DNA of 64,000 bases, from positions 844,032-908,031 of the forward strand of contig CANMKS010000001.1 of the NCBI GenBank assembly GCA_947498645.1. The letters run 5' to 3'. A program made the position numbers and the translations under genes. The stretch's first letter is position 1, and every line of letters begins with the position of its first letter. Shown in pieces: positions 1 to 8,850 of the stretch. The notes under the pieces were generated by a model. The model searched no databases. It was not told where the DNA came from and saw only the letters and a list, made by a program, of their open reading frames with translations. Source of the DNA: an uncultured Paracoccaceae bacterium (GTDB taxonomy: Bacteria > Pseudomonadota > Alphaproteobacteria > Rhodobacterales > Rhodobacteraceae).

Positions 1-3000
1 CTTATGCGCACCATCGACGGTGATCAGCAGCGGGTTGAGGTCCAGATCATCCAGATGGGCCGACCCACGGCTGACCTGCGTCAGCAGATCAGCGCGGCCA
101 ATCACATCGTCCAGGCCGCGCGCGCCAATCGACGCAAGAATCTCACGCACCTCGGTCGCATAAAAGGTGATCAGGTTCACAACCTTATCGGCATTGCCGG
201 TAAACTTGTCGCGCAGCGCCTCATCCTGCGTACACACGCCAACCGGGCAGGTGTTCGACTGGCACTGACGCACCATAATGCAGCCCATCGCGATTAACGC
301 AGCGGTGCCGATGCCATATTCCTCGGCCCCCATCATCGCGGCCATGACAATGTCACGTCCGGTCCGCAGGCCGCCATCGGTCCGCAGCGTGATGCGTTCA
401 CGCAGGTTGTTCATGGCCAATACCTGATGCGCCTCGGTCAGGCCCATTTCCCACGGCAGGCCAGCATATTTGATCGACGTACCCGGCGATGCACCTGTGC
501 CACCATTGTGACCCGAAATCAGGATCACATCGGCCTTGGCCTTGGCCACACCAGCGGCAATCGTACCAACACCAGAGGACGACACCAGCTTGACCGTCAC
601 CTTGCAACGCGGGTTGATCTGCTTGAGGTCGTAGATCAGCTGCGCCAGATCCTCGATGCTGTAGATATCATGGTGCGGCGGCGGCGAAATCAGCGTCACC
701 CCTTTGGTCGAATGGCGCAAGCGGGCAATCAGGTCGGTGACCTTCATACCAGGCAACTGACCACCCTCACCGGGCTTTGCACCCTGGGCGACCTTGATCT
801 CCAATTCCTCACAAGCGTTCAGATATTCCGCCGTCACACCAAAACGACCCGAGGCCACCTGCTTGATCTTCGCGGATGGATTGTCACCATTGGGTTCAGG
901 GTTGAAATGCGCGGGGTCTTCACCGCCCTCACCACTGTCCGACTTTGCGCCGATGCGGTTCATCGCGACATTCAGCGTCTTATGCGCCTCGGGCGATAGC
1001 GCGCCAAGCGACATGCCGGGCGTCACAAACCGCTTGCGGATCGCGGTGATACTTTCCACCTCTTCAATGGGGATTTCCTTGCCCAATGGCTTGATCGCCA
1101 ACAAATCACGCAGATGGATCGGCGGGTTGGACTGCATCGACTTGGAATATTGCTGCCACAGAGAATAGCTCGCGTTGTTGCAGGCGGCTTGCAACATATG
1201 CATGGTCTGCGCTTCCCAGGCGTGCTTCTCCCCTGACCGGCGGGCCTTGTAGAAACCGCCAATGGGCAGCACATCACTGCCACCTTTCCAGCCGCGGGCA
1301 TGCACCTCTTCTACCTTGGTCTGAATACCGTTGGTGCCGATACCGGAAATGCGGGAATGCATACCGGGGAAGTATTCGGCAACCATCGCGCGGGACAGGC
1401 CAACGGCCTCAAAATTCAGACCACCGCGATAGGATGACAGGACAGAGATTCCCATCTTGGACATGATCTTCAAAAGCCCCGCATCAATGGCCGCACGGTA
1501 GCGGCGCATCGCATCGGTCAGCGAGCCGTCAATCAACCCGCGGCGCACCCGATCCGCGATGGAATCCTGCGCCAGATAAGCGTTCACCGTGGTCGCACCA
1601 CAACCAATGAGTACGGCAAAATAATGCGGATCAATACACTCGGCAGAGCGTACATTGATCGAACAGAAGGTGCGCAGCCCCTTCTTGGTCAGGCCCGAAT
1701 GGACGGCAGAGGTGGCCAGGATCATTGGCATCGGCACACGGTTTTCGCCCTGATGCTGGTCGGTCAACACGATGTGCCCCGCACCAGAGCGGACAGCATC
1801 CTCGGCCTCGTCGCGGATACGGGTCAAACCGGCCATTAGCGCGCCTGCACCCGGCGCAAAGGTACAATCAATCTCGGCCACGCTTTCGCCGAACTGTGCC
1901 AGCATCGTTTCAAATTCCGCATTGCCCACAAAAGGGCTGTCGAGCAGCAAAATCTCTGTCTGCGAGGAATCCTCATCGAGCACGTTCTTGAGGTTACCAA
2001 AGCGCGTCTTCAGCGACATCACACGGCTTTCGCGCAGACTGTCGATCGGTGGGTTCGTAACCTGAGAAAAATTCTGGCGGAAGAAATGCGACAGCGGGCG
2101 ATAAGTCTTTGACAGCACAGCAGACGGCGTATCATCCCCCATCGACGCGATCATTTCCTTGCCGTCTTCGGCCATCGGGGCCAGCACCTGCTCCAACTCT
2201 TCAATGCTGTATCCGGCGGCCATCTGGCGTTTGCGCAGCTCTTCGCCTTCGTAAATCGGGGTCTCGGGCGCATCGCGCATCAAGCTGCTCAGGTCGGTGA
2301 CCCGCTCAACCCACTCGCTAAAGGGCTGGGCCGCGGCCAGTTTGTTCTTCAGCTCTTCATCACGGAACAACTTGCCCTCTTGCATATCGACGGCAATCAT
2401 CTGACCGGGGCCAAGCGCACCCTTCTCAACGACAGTCGCCTCATCCACCGGCACCATGCCCACCTCGGATCCGGCAACCAGCAGGCCGTCACCGGTCACA
2501 ACATACCGCAAAGGGCGCAGACCATTGCGGTCCAAACCACCACAGACCCAGCGACCATCGGTCATCGCCAAGGCGGCAGGGCCATCCCAGGGTTCCATCA
2601 CGGCGTTGCAATAACCATACATGTCCTGCCACGCAGGAGGCATTTCGACAGCCTGCTGCGACCACGCCTCTGGCACCATCATGGTTTTGGCCATCGGCGC
2701 ATTGCGGCCTGCACGGACCAGCACCTCAAACACGGAATCAAGGGCAGAGCTGTCCGATGCACCCGACGGGATGATCGGTTTGATATCCTCGGCCTTTTCA
2801 CCAAATGCATTCGACGCCATGCGAATTTCGTGGGACCGCATCCAGTTGACGTTGCCTTTCAGCGTGTTGATCTCTCCGTTATGAGCCAACATGCGGAATG
2901 GCTGGGCCAGCGACCATTGCGGGAATGTGTTGGTGGAATAGCGCTGGTGATAGATCGCAAAGGCGCTTTCAAACCGGGCGTCCATCAGGTCGGGGTAAAA

Positions 3001-3672
3001 CTCTGCCACCTGTTCGGCCAGCATCATGCCCTTGTAGATGATCGACCGGCAGGACAGGGAACAGATGTAAACGCTGGGGATACCTGCGGCGGTCGCTGCT
3101 TTTTCGATCCGGCGGCGGATGATATAAAGCTCACGCTCGAACTGTTCCTCATCCATGTCCTTTTCACAGCGGATCAGAATCTGTTCAATCTCGGGACGGG
3201 TCGCGTTGGCCTTGTCGCCCAGCACTTCGGTGTTCACCGGCACATGGCGCCAGCCATAGATATAGTGTCCCATCCGCAGGACTTCGGATTCCACAATCGT
3301 GCGGCAACGCTCTTGCGCACCAAAATCCGTGCGGGGCAGGAACACCTGACCCACGGCGATCAACTCACCGTTCTTGGGTTCATGGCCCGTGCGACGGATC
3401 TGATCCTCAAAGAAGGGCACAGGAATCTGCACGTGAATACCCGCGCCATCGCCGGTCTTGCCATCGGCATCCACAGCACCACGGTGCCAGACAGCCTTCA
3501 GCGCATTGATACCCTTTTCGACCACACCGCGGGACGCCGTGCCATCAATGGCCACTACAAGGCCGACACCACAGGATGCATGTTCATCATCATCCCGATA
3601 CAGACCGTTTTCGGCCATCCACTGACGCTTGGCTTCTTCGGCAGCGACCCAGGCTTGGTCATATATGGTCAT
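1..3672 (-). CDS. gltB: Glutamate synthase (NADPH) large subunit, 3' part cut by window edge
   Basis: Large subunit of glutamate synthase, which hydrolyses glutamine and passes the ammonia to 2-oxoglutarate to make glutamate. The window holds 1224 codons; family members are about 1,500 residues, so roughly the last fifth lies beyond base 1. A short propeptide ends at Cys34 (HASCGVGLVV), the expected N-terminal nucleophile of the class II glutamine amidotransferase domain. Further on are the central domain and the FMN-binding synthase domain (KPGEGGQLPGMKV, SGHNGGTGASP), then the iron-sulfur segment (MGCIMVRQCQSNTCPVGVC). The ATG at 3672 follows an AAAGGA ribosome site. It is the last gene of a gltD-x-x-gltB transcription unit. 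Domain order is read directly; the function is established for the family. Confidence 0.97.
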   Translation of the reverse strand, partial: MTIYDQAWVAAEEAKRQWMAENGLYRDDDEHASCGVGLVVAIDGTASRGVVEKGINALKAVWHRGAVDADGKTGDGAGIHVQIPVPFFEDQIRRTGHEPKNGELIAVGQVFLPRTDFGAQERCRTIVESEVLRMGHYIYGWRHVPVNTEVLGDKANATRPEIEQILIRCEKDMDEEQFERELYIIRRRIEKAATAAGIPSVYICSLSCRSIIYKGMMLAEQVAEFYPDLMDARFESAFAIYHQRYSTNTFPQWSLAQPFRMLAHNGEINTLKGNVNWMRSHEIRMASNAFGEKAEDIKPIIPSGASDSSALDSVFEVLVRAGRNAPMAKTMMVPEAWSQQAVEMPPAWQDMYGYCNAVMEPWDGPAALAMTDGRWVCGGLDRNGLRPLRYVVTGDGLLVAGSEVGMVPVDEATVVEKGALGPGQMIAVDMQEGKLFRDEELKNKLAAAQPFSEWVERVTDLSSLMRDAPETPIYEGEELRKRQMAAGYSIEELEQVLAPMAEDGKEMIASMGDDTPSAVLSKTYRPLSHFFRQNFSQVTNPPIDSLRESRVMSLKTRFGNLKNVLDEDSSQTEILLLDSPFVGNAEFETMLAQFGESVAEIDCTFAPGAGALMAGLTRIRDEAEDAVRSGAGHIVLTDQHQGENRVPMPMILATSAVHSGLTKKGLRTFCSINVRSAECIDPHYFAVLIGCGATTVNAYLAQDSIADRVRRGLIDGSLTDAMRRYRAAIDAGLLKIMSKMGISVLSSYRGGLNFEAVGLSRAMVAEYFPGMHSRISGIGTNGIQTKVEEVHARGWKGGSDVLPIGGFYKARRSGEKHAWEAQTMHMLQAACNNASYSLWQQYSKSMQSNPPIHLRDLLAIKPLGKEIPIEEVESITAIRKRFVTPGMSLGALSPEAHKTLNVAMNRIGAKSDSGEGGEDPAHFNPEPNGDNPSAKIKQVASGRFGVTAEYLNACEELEIKVAQGAKPGEGGQLPGMKVTDLIARLRHSTKGVTLISPPPHHDIYSIEDLAQLIYDLKQINPRCKVTVKLVSSSGVGTIAAGVAKAKADVILISGHNGGTGASPGTSIKYAGLPWEMGLTEAHQVLAMNNLRERITLRTDGGLRTGRDIVMAAMMGAEEYGIGTAALIAMGCIMVRQCQSNTCPVGVCTQDEALRDKFTGNADKVVNLITFYATEVREILASIGARGLDDVIGRADLLTQVSRGSAHLDDLDLNPLLITVDGAHK

Positions 3673-3729
3673 GGGGAATTCCTTTCGTGGGCGGGGCCAT
3701 CCGCGAGGGGATGGTCTTGCATTCAATTC

Positions 3730-4401
3730 TCAAGATATAGCGACACCGCACCCATGCTTGGGGCGGCTGCTTAGAAACCCTGGCTCTCCGGGGTAGATAA
3801 ATTCGACAGGGCGGTTGGCGCGCTCATAACTGCCGTCAGGGGTTGTCACCGTGCCGCTGCCTGACAGGAACATGCGCCAGTTGCGGCTGATGAACTCATT
3901 GCCCTTGGCAGACCAGACGACGTTGCCGGCGCTGTCATAGGCGGTGATGTCATAGGTGGTCTCGTCCAGGGTGACGCCATCTATTGTGATCTGACGACCC
4001 GTCAATGTGTCCTGCCCGACAAAGCGGGTTGCGCCGATTTCGTCTGACAAGGTGCGGAAGTCAAAATCATCGACCCCGGTTTCAATCAACTCGGAAAGGG
4101 ATGCGCGTTCCTCTGGGTCAGGCTCAAGCGCCTCGCTATGGCCGCTGATGATATGAAAGCTTTCGATCCACTGGGTCTCTCGGTCGATCATGCCCAGATA
4201 GGTCATGCCCTGCTCATCCAGCGACACCCGGCGCTGATTACCGTCGGGGTCAGCGGCGCAGGTGAAATAGTGGTTCACCTCGCAGCTTTCCGTCTGCACC
4301 GTCAGATAAGCATCGCAGCCCGCCGGCAGGCTGAACTGGGCGGGGCTTTGCTGGGCTGCTGCCGGTGTGGCAAGGCAAATCAGGGCAACTGCGGCTCTCA
4401 T
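3730..4401 (-). CDS. Secreted protein of unknown function, paralogue A
   Basis: Unrecognised 223-residue protein. It starts with a cleavable signal peptide (charged start, hydrophobic core, ending TPAAAQ), so it is probably periplasmic. Four cysteines sit in a pattern shared with the upstream neighbour: GC near the mature N-terminus, SC, TC in the next 20 residues, and one near the C-terminus. Shared blocks include WIESF/WLESY, FDTLTG-like QDTLTG, and PVEFIYPxEPGFxS near the end. Its ATG overlaps the upstream stop codon (ATGA), so the pair is translationally coupled. It lies between gltD and gltB. A role linked to glutamate synthase is only suggested by position. Confidence 0.8.
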   Translation of the reverse strand: MRAAVALICLATPAAAQQSPAQFSLPAGCDAYLTVQTESCEVNHYFTCAADPDGNQRRVSLDEQGMTYLGMIDRETQWIESFHIISGHSEALEPDPEERASLSELIETGVDDFDFRTLSDEIGATRFVGQDTLTGRQITIDGVTLDETTYDITAYDSAGNVVWSAKGNEFISRNWRMFLSGSGTVTTPDGSYERANRPVEFIYPGEPGFLSSRPKHGCGVAIS

Positions 4402-5069
4402 GGCTGATAGCTCGCGTCAATTTCGTTGCATTCATACTTGGGCTGGTCGCTAAAGAATCCCGGCTCATCGGGATAGATGAACTCGACCGGGGACATGTCT
4501 ATTATCTGGTCGGGGGTTGCGTCTTGCCAGGCTTCACCAAAGAAGAACAAGCGATGCTTTTCGCTGACAAACTGGCGGCCACTGCCCACGTCCAACTCGA
4601 CACCATCCTGATCAACGGTGCGGCCGGAATATTCGGTGTTCAACAGCTCCTCACCGTCGATAATGGTGGTTTCACCAGTCAGGGTGTCAAAGCCGACATT
4701 GCGTTCAGTGCCGCCCTCGGTCTCAAGGGTGAAATCCCAGGTATCAACTTGATTGGCAAACAACTCTGTCAGGGACGCTGGATCATCGGCGGGGGTGATC
4801 AACTGCTCGTTGCCGGTGACTTTGTAGCTTTCGAGCCACTGGAATTCGGAATCAACCCTTTGAACACTGAACACCCCCTGCTGGCTGATCAGGGCGATCC
4901 ACTGATCACCGGGATCGTCAGCCTCACAGGTCCAGACATTGATCAGCACGCAGGATTTGTGCTGCACGGTCAGCTTGGCCTCGCAACCTTCGGGCGCGGC
5001 AAAGCTTTGCTGGGCCGCAGCGGGCGCGGCCAATGTCAGAGCTGTCAGGAGTGCTACGGGCTTCATCAT
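4398..5069 (-). CDS. Secreted protein of unknown function, paralogue B
   Basis: Unrecognised 223-residue protein with a signal peptide ending APAAAQ. It is a paralogue of the next gene downstream and has the same length. Both share the GCxAxLTVQxxSC start, a TC in the following segment, the VGFDTLTGE block and the PVEFIYPDEPGFFS block, and both end with a conserved cysteine. The pair therefore looks like a tandem duplication. The gene sits about 110 bases downstream of gltD, with a short direct-repeat array in the gap. It is probably a periplasmic disulfide-containing domain; no enzymatic motif is visible. Confidence 0.8.
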   Translation of the reverse strand: MMKPVALLTALTLAAPAAAQQSFAAPEGCEAKLTVQHKSCVLINVWTCEADDPGDQWIALISQQGVFSVQRVDSEFQWLESYKVTGNEQLITPADDPASLTELFANQVDTWDFTLETEGGTERNVGFDTLTGETTIIDGEELLNTEYSGRTVDQDGVELDVGSGRQFVSEKHRLFFFGEAWQDATPDQIIDMSPVEFIYPDEPGFFSDQPKYECNEIDASYQP

Positions 5070-5114
5070 TTCTTTACCTTCCGGGTCAGTGAGTGTGACC
5101 TAATCAAATTGGCT

Positions 5115-5156
5115 GTATGGACCAGTGTATGTACAGCGTATGTACAGGATATGTAC
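5115..5156. repeat. Four short direct repeats, about 11-bp period
   Basis: GTATGTAC occurs at 5127 and 5138, ATATGTAC at 5149, and a degenerate copy, GTATGGAC, at 5115. The spacing is 12, 11 and 11 bases, close to one helical turn. The array lies between the gltD stop and the start of the secreted pair, about 45 bases upstream of that start on the minus strand. It could be a phased regulator-binding array; no partner protein is identified. Confidence 0.7.
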
Positions 5157-5179
5157 GCCTGCCATACGCCGCTTTTGGC

Positions 5180-6607
5180 CTATTCAGCAGCCACCGTGGC
5201 TGCCTGCCCCAAGTATTCCAGAATTGCCGTTGCGCAGTCACGCCCATCGCGGATGGCCCAGACAACAAGCGAAGCACCGCGCACGATATCACCGGCGGCA
5301 TAGACACCCTCCAGCGTGGTCGCCCCCGTGCCAAAGTCCGCCTTAACCGTGCCCCAGCGGGTCACTTCCAGACCGTCAACGCCCCACAGTTTCGGCAGGT
5401 TTTCCGGCTCGAACCCCAGCGCCTTGATCACCAGATCAGCACCTTCAACGTAATCGGCACCCTCGATCAGTTCTGGTGCCTGACGGCCTGTCGCATCAGG
5501 CGCGCCAAGGCGCATCTTCTGCACCTTCACGCCGGTGACAGCATCGCCCTCAAACCCGTTGGGGGCAGACAGCCAGACAAACTCAACGCCTTCTTCCTCG
5601 GCGTTCTGCACCTCACGCTGCGATCCGGGCATATTCGTCTTGTCACGACGATAAAGACATTTGACGCTTTCCGCCCCCTGACGCACGGCGGTACGGACGC
5701 AATCCATGGCCGTATCGCCACCGCCGATCACGACAACGCGCTTGCCGTCTGCGTTCAGCTCTCCGCTTTCAAATTCCGGCACATCATCGCCAAAGCTCTT
5801 GCGGTTGCTCGCGGTCAAATAGTCGATGGCGTTCACGATGCCCTCGGCACTCGAATCCGGCAGATCCCTTGTTTTATAGACGCCCGTTGCAATCAGTACG
5901 GCATCATGCTTGCCACGAATGGCATCAAACGACAGGTCCTCGCCGACATTGCAGTTCAGCACGAACTGCACGCCGCCGTCCTCTAGCTGTGCCATGCGCT
6001 GCATGACGATATCTTTCTCAAGCTTAAAGCCGGGGATGCCATAGGTCAGCAAACCACCACCACGATCATAGCGGTCGTAGACAGTGACCTGCACGCCCTG
6101 ACGGCGCAGCATGTCAGCAGCGGCAAGACCGCCCGGTCCGGCACCAATGATACCAACGCTTTCGCCCCGCTCGACATGCGGGCGGATGGGCTGCACCCAA
6201 CCTTCGTCAAACGCGGTGTCAGTGATGTACTTTTCTACCGACCCGATGGTGACGGTGCCATGGCCCGATTGCTCAATCACGCAATTGCCTTCGCACAGAC
6301 GGTCCTGCGGGCAGATGCGGCCGCAGATTTCGGGAAAGGTATTTGTGGCCTGACTGATCTCATAGGCCTCTTGCAGACGGCCCTCAGCAGTCAGACGCAA
6401 CCAATCGGGGATGTTGTTGTGCAAGGGGCAATGGGTCTGGCAATAAGGCACGCCGCACTGGCTGCACCGGCTGGCTTGCTCGGCGGCCTTGTCGCGGGCG
6501 TACTCTGCATAAATCTCAGCGAAATCCTGATTGCGTAGATTGGGCGCACGCTTTTCCGGCATGTCGCGTTCAACCTTGGTGAACTTCAGCATTTTCTGGC
6601 CAGCCAT
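5180..6607 (-). CDS. gltD: Glutamate synthase small subunit
   Basis: 475-residue small subunit that carries electrons from NADPH through FAD and iron-sulfur centres to GltB. The N-terminal domain has two cysteine clusters: Cys48, 51, 56 and 60, then Cys95, 99, 105 and 109. These match the Fe4S4 ligands of the family. They are followed by an FAD Rossmann motif (GIIGAGPGGLAAADML) and an NADPH motif (VVVIGGGDTAMDCVR). I chose the ATG at 6607, which follows GGGAGAATAGCC; the longer frame upstream adds a non-homologous arginine-rich tail. It is the first gene of the unit that ends with gltB. Confidence 0.96.
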   Translation of the reverse strand: MAGQKMLKFTKVERDMPEKRAPNLRNQDFAEIYAEYARDKAAEQASRCSQCGVPYCQTHCPLHNNIPDWLRLTAEGRLQEAYEISQATNTFPEICGRICPQDRLCEGNCVIEQSGHGTVTIGSVEKYITDTAFDEGWVQPIRPHVERGESVGIIGAGPGGLAAADMLRRQGVQVTVYDRYDRGGGLLTYGIPGFKLEKDIVMQRMAQLEDGGVQFVLNCNVGEDLSFDAIRGKHDAVLIATGVYKTRDLPDSSAEGIVNAIDYLTASNRKSFGDDVPEFESGELNADGKRVVVIGGGDTAMDCVRTAVRQGAESVKCLYRRDKTNMPGSQREVQNAEEEGVEFVWLSAPNGFEGDAVTGVKVQKMRLGAPDATGRQAPELIEGADYVEGADLVIKALGFEPENLPKLWGVDGLEVTRWGTVKADFGTGATTLEGVYAAGDIVRGASLVVWAIRDGRDCATAILEYLGQAATVAAE

Positions 6608-6730
6608 GGCTATTCTCCCGTTTCGCGAGGCGAACCGCCTTTTAGAACGGCTCATGCGGAATGAAAAGGCAGTATTACTGACCTATATGTGGGAAAATTT
6701 ATGCTGCGGCAACATGATACTTCAAAAATT

Positions 6731-6744
6731 ACCTAATATTAGGT
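6731..6744. promoter_or_regulatory. 14-bp perfect palindrome between gltD and uppP
   Basis: ACCTAATATTAGGT is a perfect palindrome in the divergent gltD/uppP intergenic region (6608-6823). Nearby half-sites (TTACCTATAT at about 6753, GACCTATATG at about 6680) repeat the ACCTA core. The region is AT-rich compared with its flanks, as expected of promoters. A regulator operator is plausible; none is identified. Confidence 0.5.
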
Positions 6745-6823
6745 CCGGAATATTACCTATATGCCCTCTTCCCCCAAGATTCTCGTGGGTTAGGTTGATG
6801 CAAACGAATCAAAGTCCGAACAT

Positions 6824-7627
6824 ATGACCACCTTCAACCTGCTTCTTATTGCGCTGATTCAGGGCCTGACAGAATTTCTGCCGGTCTCTTCATCCGGGCA
6901 TCTCATCCTGTTGCCATCGCTGACAGGGCTGGATGACCAAGGGCAAATCATCGACGTCGCAGCGCATTTGGGTACGCTAGTGGCAGTTGTTCTGTACTTC
7001 TGGGCAGACGTCCGGCTCGCGCTTGCAGGTACGCTACGATTGCTACGCGGCAAGATCGACACCCAGGGCGCACTCCTCGCCCTTTGCCTGCTGATCGCCA
7101 CCGTGCCGGTTATCATCGTCGGACTGATCCTGAAGCTGACAGGGCTGTCTGACGCCATGCGCGGCATCGCGGTGATCGGCTGGGCAATGATCGTTTTTGG
7201 CGTCTTGCTGTATTGGGCCGACCAGAACGGCGCGACCGAAAAAACCGCAAAGACATGGACACTGCGGGACGCGATCATAATGGGACTATGGCAGGCAGTG
7301 GCACTCATCCCCGGCACATCACGATCAGGGATCACGATCACGGCAGGGCGCATGTTGGGCTATACCCGCTCTGACGCCGCGCGCCTGTCGATGCTGATGT
7401 CGATCCCCACAATCATCGCATCCGGCGCACTGCTCAGCCTTGATGTCATCGGCACCACAGACAGCAGCATGTTACGCGATATCGGGATTGTGGCGGCGAT
7501 GTCTTTTGTGGCCGCACTCTTTGCGCTGACACTGATGATGCGGCTACTGAAATCGGTCAGCTTCACGCCTTACGTGATCTACCGGATCGCATTGGGGGGC
7601 GTCCTGCTCTGGATCGCCTATACTTAG
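6824..7627 (+). CDS. uppP: Undecaprenyl-diphosphate phosphatase
   Basis: 267-residue polytopic membrane protein that dephosphorylates undecaprenyl diphosphate, recycling the lipid carrier of peptidoglycan synthesis and giving bacitracin tolerance. The two BacA/UppP signatures are present: the N-terminal QGLTEFLPVSSSGHL and the later LIPGTSRSGITITAGR, which together form the active site. About eight hydrophobic segments and the overall length fit the family. It is divergent from gltD, and its stop overlaps the convergent gene by 4 bases. Confidence 0.96.
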   Translation: MTTFNLLLIALIQGLTEFLPVSSSGHLILLPSLTGLDDQGQIIDVAAHLGTLVAVVLYFWADVRLALAGTLRLLRGKIDTQGALLALCLLIATVPVIIVGLILKLTGLSDAMRGIAVIGWAMIVFGVLLYWADQNGATEKTAKTWTLRDAIIMGLWQAVALIPGTSRSGITITAGRMLGYTRSDAARLSMLMSIPTIIASGALLSLDVIGTTDSSMLRDIGIVAAMSFVAALFALTLMMRLLKSVSFTPYVIYRIALGGVLLWIAYT

Positions 7628-8607
7628 GTTTTCCGCAGGTTTTTGGCAGAATCCTTGATCGCGCTATACTGGCCAGAGGGGCGGAACCGCCAAAGGTAAT
7701 CAGGCAGCACAGCCTCCATCGCCGTTGGGGAAATCCCCAGCGTATCAAAGCCCTGCGCACCCTCTGATACGACATTGTCGACCGCCAGATTGATGACCTG
7801 ATCCTTGGTCACCGGTCCCTTGACCAACCCGAGCGTCAAGGCGCGGCCAATCGCAAACATCGCGGCCATGGCGCGGGCCGCCCAGAAAGGAATGTTGATG
7901 ATCAAACGGCGTCGGTGGATCACGTCCAGCATCTGCTGCATCAACTCGCGGAAACTATGTGTATCCGGGCCACCCAGTTCATAGACACCGGCGGCAACCT
8001 CACCCAACACAGCCTTGGTCGCAGCCGCGGCAACATCATCGACATAAACCGGCTGAAATTTTGTGTCGGCGCCAATCACAGGCAGAACCGGGCCAACCCG
8101 GCTCATCCCTGCAAAGCGGTTGAAGAAGTCGTCTTCAGGGCCAAAGATGATGGAAGGACGCAATATGACGGCACCCGGCATATGAGCCAGAACACCAGCC
8201 TCACCCGCGGCCTTGGTCTGTGCGTATTCACTTTGCGCATCCGCATCCGCCCCAATGGCCGAGATGTGCACCATCCGCGCCACATCATGTGCGGCAGCAA
8301 CACGGGCAATCCGCTCTGCACCCTCGGCCTGCACAGCCGAGAAAGTATTCTTCCCAACCTCATCAAGGACGCCAACGCAGTTCACAACGACATCCGCACC
8401 CTGCGTCACAGCAGCGACGCTCTCGTCATCGCGAATATTGCAGAACACAGGCTCGACCTGCCCCACAACACCATAAGGGCGCACAAACATCGCCTCGTTC
8501 ACGTTGCGCACCGCAACACGGACGCGCCAGCCTTCTTTGGCCATACGGCGGGCAATGTAGCGACCGACAAAACCGGAACCGCCAAAGATCGTGACAAGCT
8601 GGGACAT
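7624..8607 (-). CDS. NAD(P)-binding NDUFA9-like epimerase/reductase
   Basis: 327-residue extended-SDR protein. It has a dinucleotide site at the N-terminus (TIFGGSGFVGRYIARRM), a VHISAIGAD strand followed by SEYAQTKAAGE (Y-x3-K type), and the FQPVYVDDVA and YELGGP blocks typical of the NDUFA9/complex I assembly subfamily in alphaproteobacteria. A hydrophobic patch near residue 240 could contact the membrane. Its substrate is unknown in this family; a link to complex I or quinone is inference from homology. It is convergent with uppP, with a 4-base overlap at the stop codons. Confidence 0.85.
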   Translation of the reverse strand: MSQLVTIFGGSGFVGRYIARRMAKEGWRVRVAVRNVNEAMFVRPYGVVGQVEPVFCNIRDDESVAAVTQGADVVVNCVGVLDEVGKNTFSAVQAEGAERIARVAAAHDVARMVHISAIGADADAQSEYAQTKAAGEAGVLAHMPGAVILRPSIIFGPEDDFFNRFAGMSRVGPVLPVIGADTKFQPVYVDDVAAAATKAVLGEVAAGVYELGGPDTHSFRELMQQMLDVIHRRRLIINIPFWAARAMAAMFAIGRALTLGLVKGPVTKDQVINLAVDNVVSEGAQGFDTLGISPTAMEAVLPDYLWRFRPSGQYSAIKDSAKNLRKT

Positions 8608-8717
8608 CGGGATGAACCTCTTAGATTTGCATGACGGGTTTATCCGGCCCCCTGTGGCCAGACAAGGCGCAATCCTGATGATTCAATCATGCAATGCGCT
8701 TTTCACTTCGAATCGCG

Positions 8718-8746
8718 TTGACAGGACCAACAACCGCGCGTAAATC
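8718..8746 (+). promoter_or_regulatory. Sigma-70-type promoter of tRNA-Leu
   Basis: TTGACA at 8718-8723 and TAAATC at 8741-8746 are separated by exactly 17 bases. They end 16 bases before the mature tRNA-Leu 5' end, the expected position for a housekeeping promoter. Confidence 0.75.
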
Positions 8747-8762
8747 GCCCCTCACGTGACCT

Positions 8763-8849
8763 GCCCAGGTGGCGGAATTGGTAGACGCGCCAGCTTCAGG
8801 TGCTGGTGTCTGTATGGACGTGGAGGTTCGAGTCCTCTCCTGGGCACCA
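8763..8849 (+). tRNA. tRNA-Leu (anticodon CAG)
   Basis: 87-base class II tRNA. The acceptor stem GCCCAGG pairs with CCTGGGC. The anticodon arm CCAGC-TTCAGGT-GCTGG gives anticodon CAG. There is a long variable arm, a T-loop GGTTCGAGTCC, discriminator A and an encoded CCA. It reads CUG codons. Its 3' end also forms the left side of a possible attachment-site duplication. Confidence 0.97.
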
Positions 8850-8850
8850 T
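8834..8850 (+). repeat. Possible att site, left copy (tRNA-Leu 3' end)
   Basis: CCTCTCCTGGGCACCAT at the tRNA 3' end recurs at 11113-11129 with 15 of 17 bases identical, including an exact 11-base core (CTCCTGGGCAC). tRNA 3' ends are standard integration targets, so the two copies may bound an inserted segment. Confidence 0.45.

Noticed and set aside
2380-3774. 464-codon open frame antisense to gltB
   Set aside because: It mirrors gltB codons, is rich in His/Arg, has no family resemblance, and gltB is unmistakable on the other strand.
5115-5156. Direct repeats as a plasmid-type replication origin (iterons)
   Set aside because: No replication initiator gene, too few and short repeats, and housekeeping chromosomal genes on both sides.
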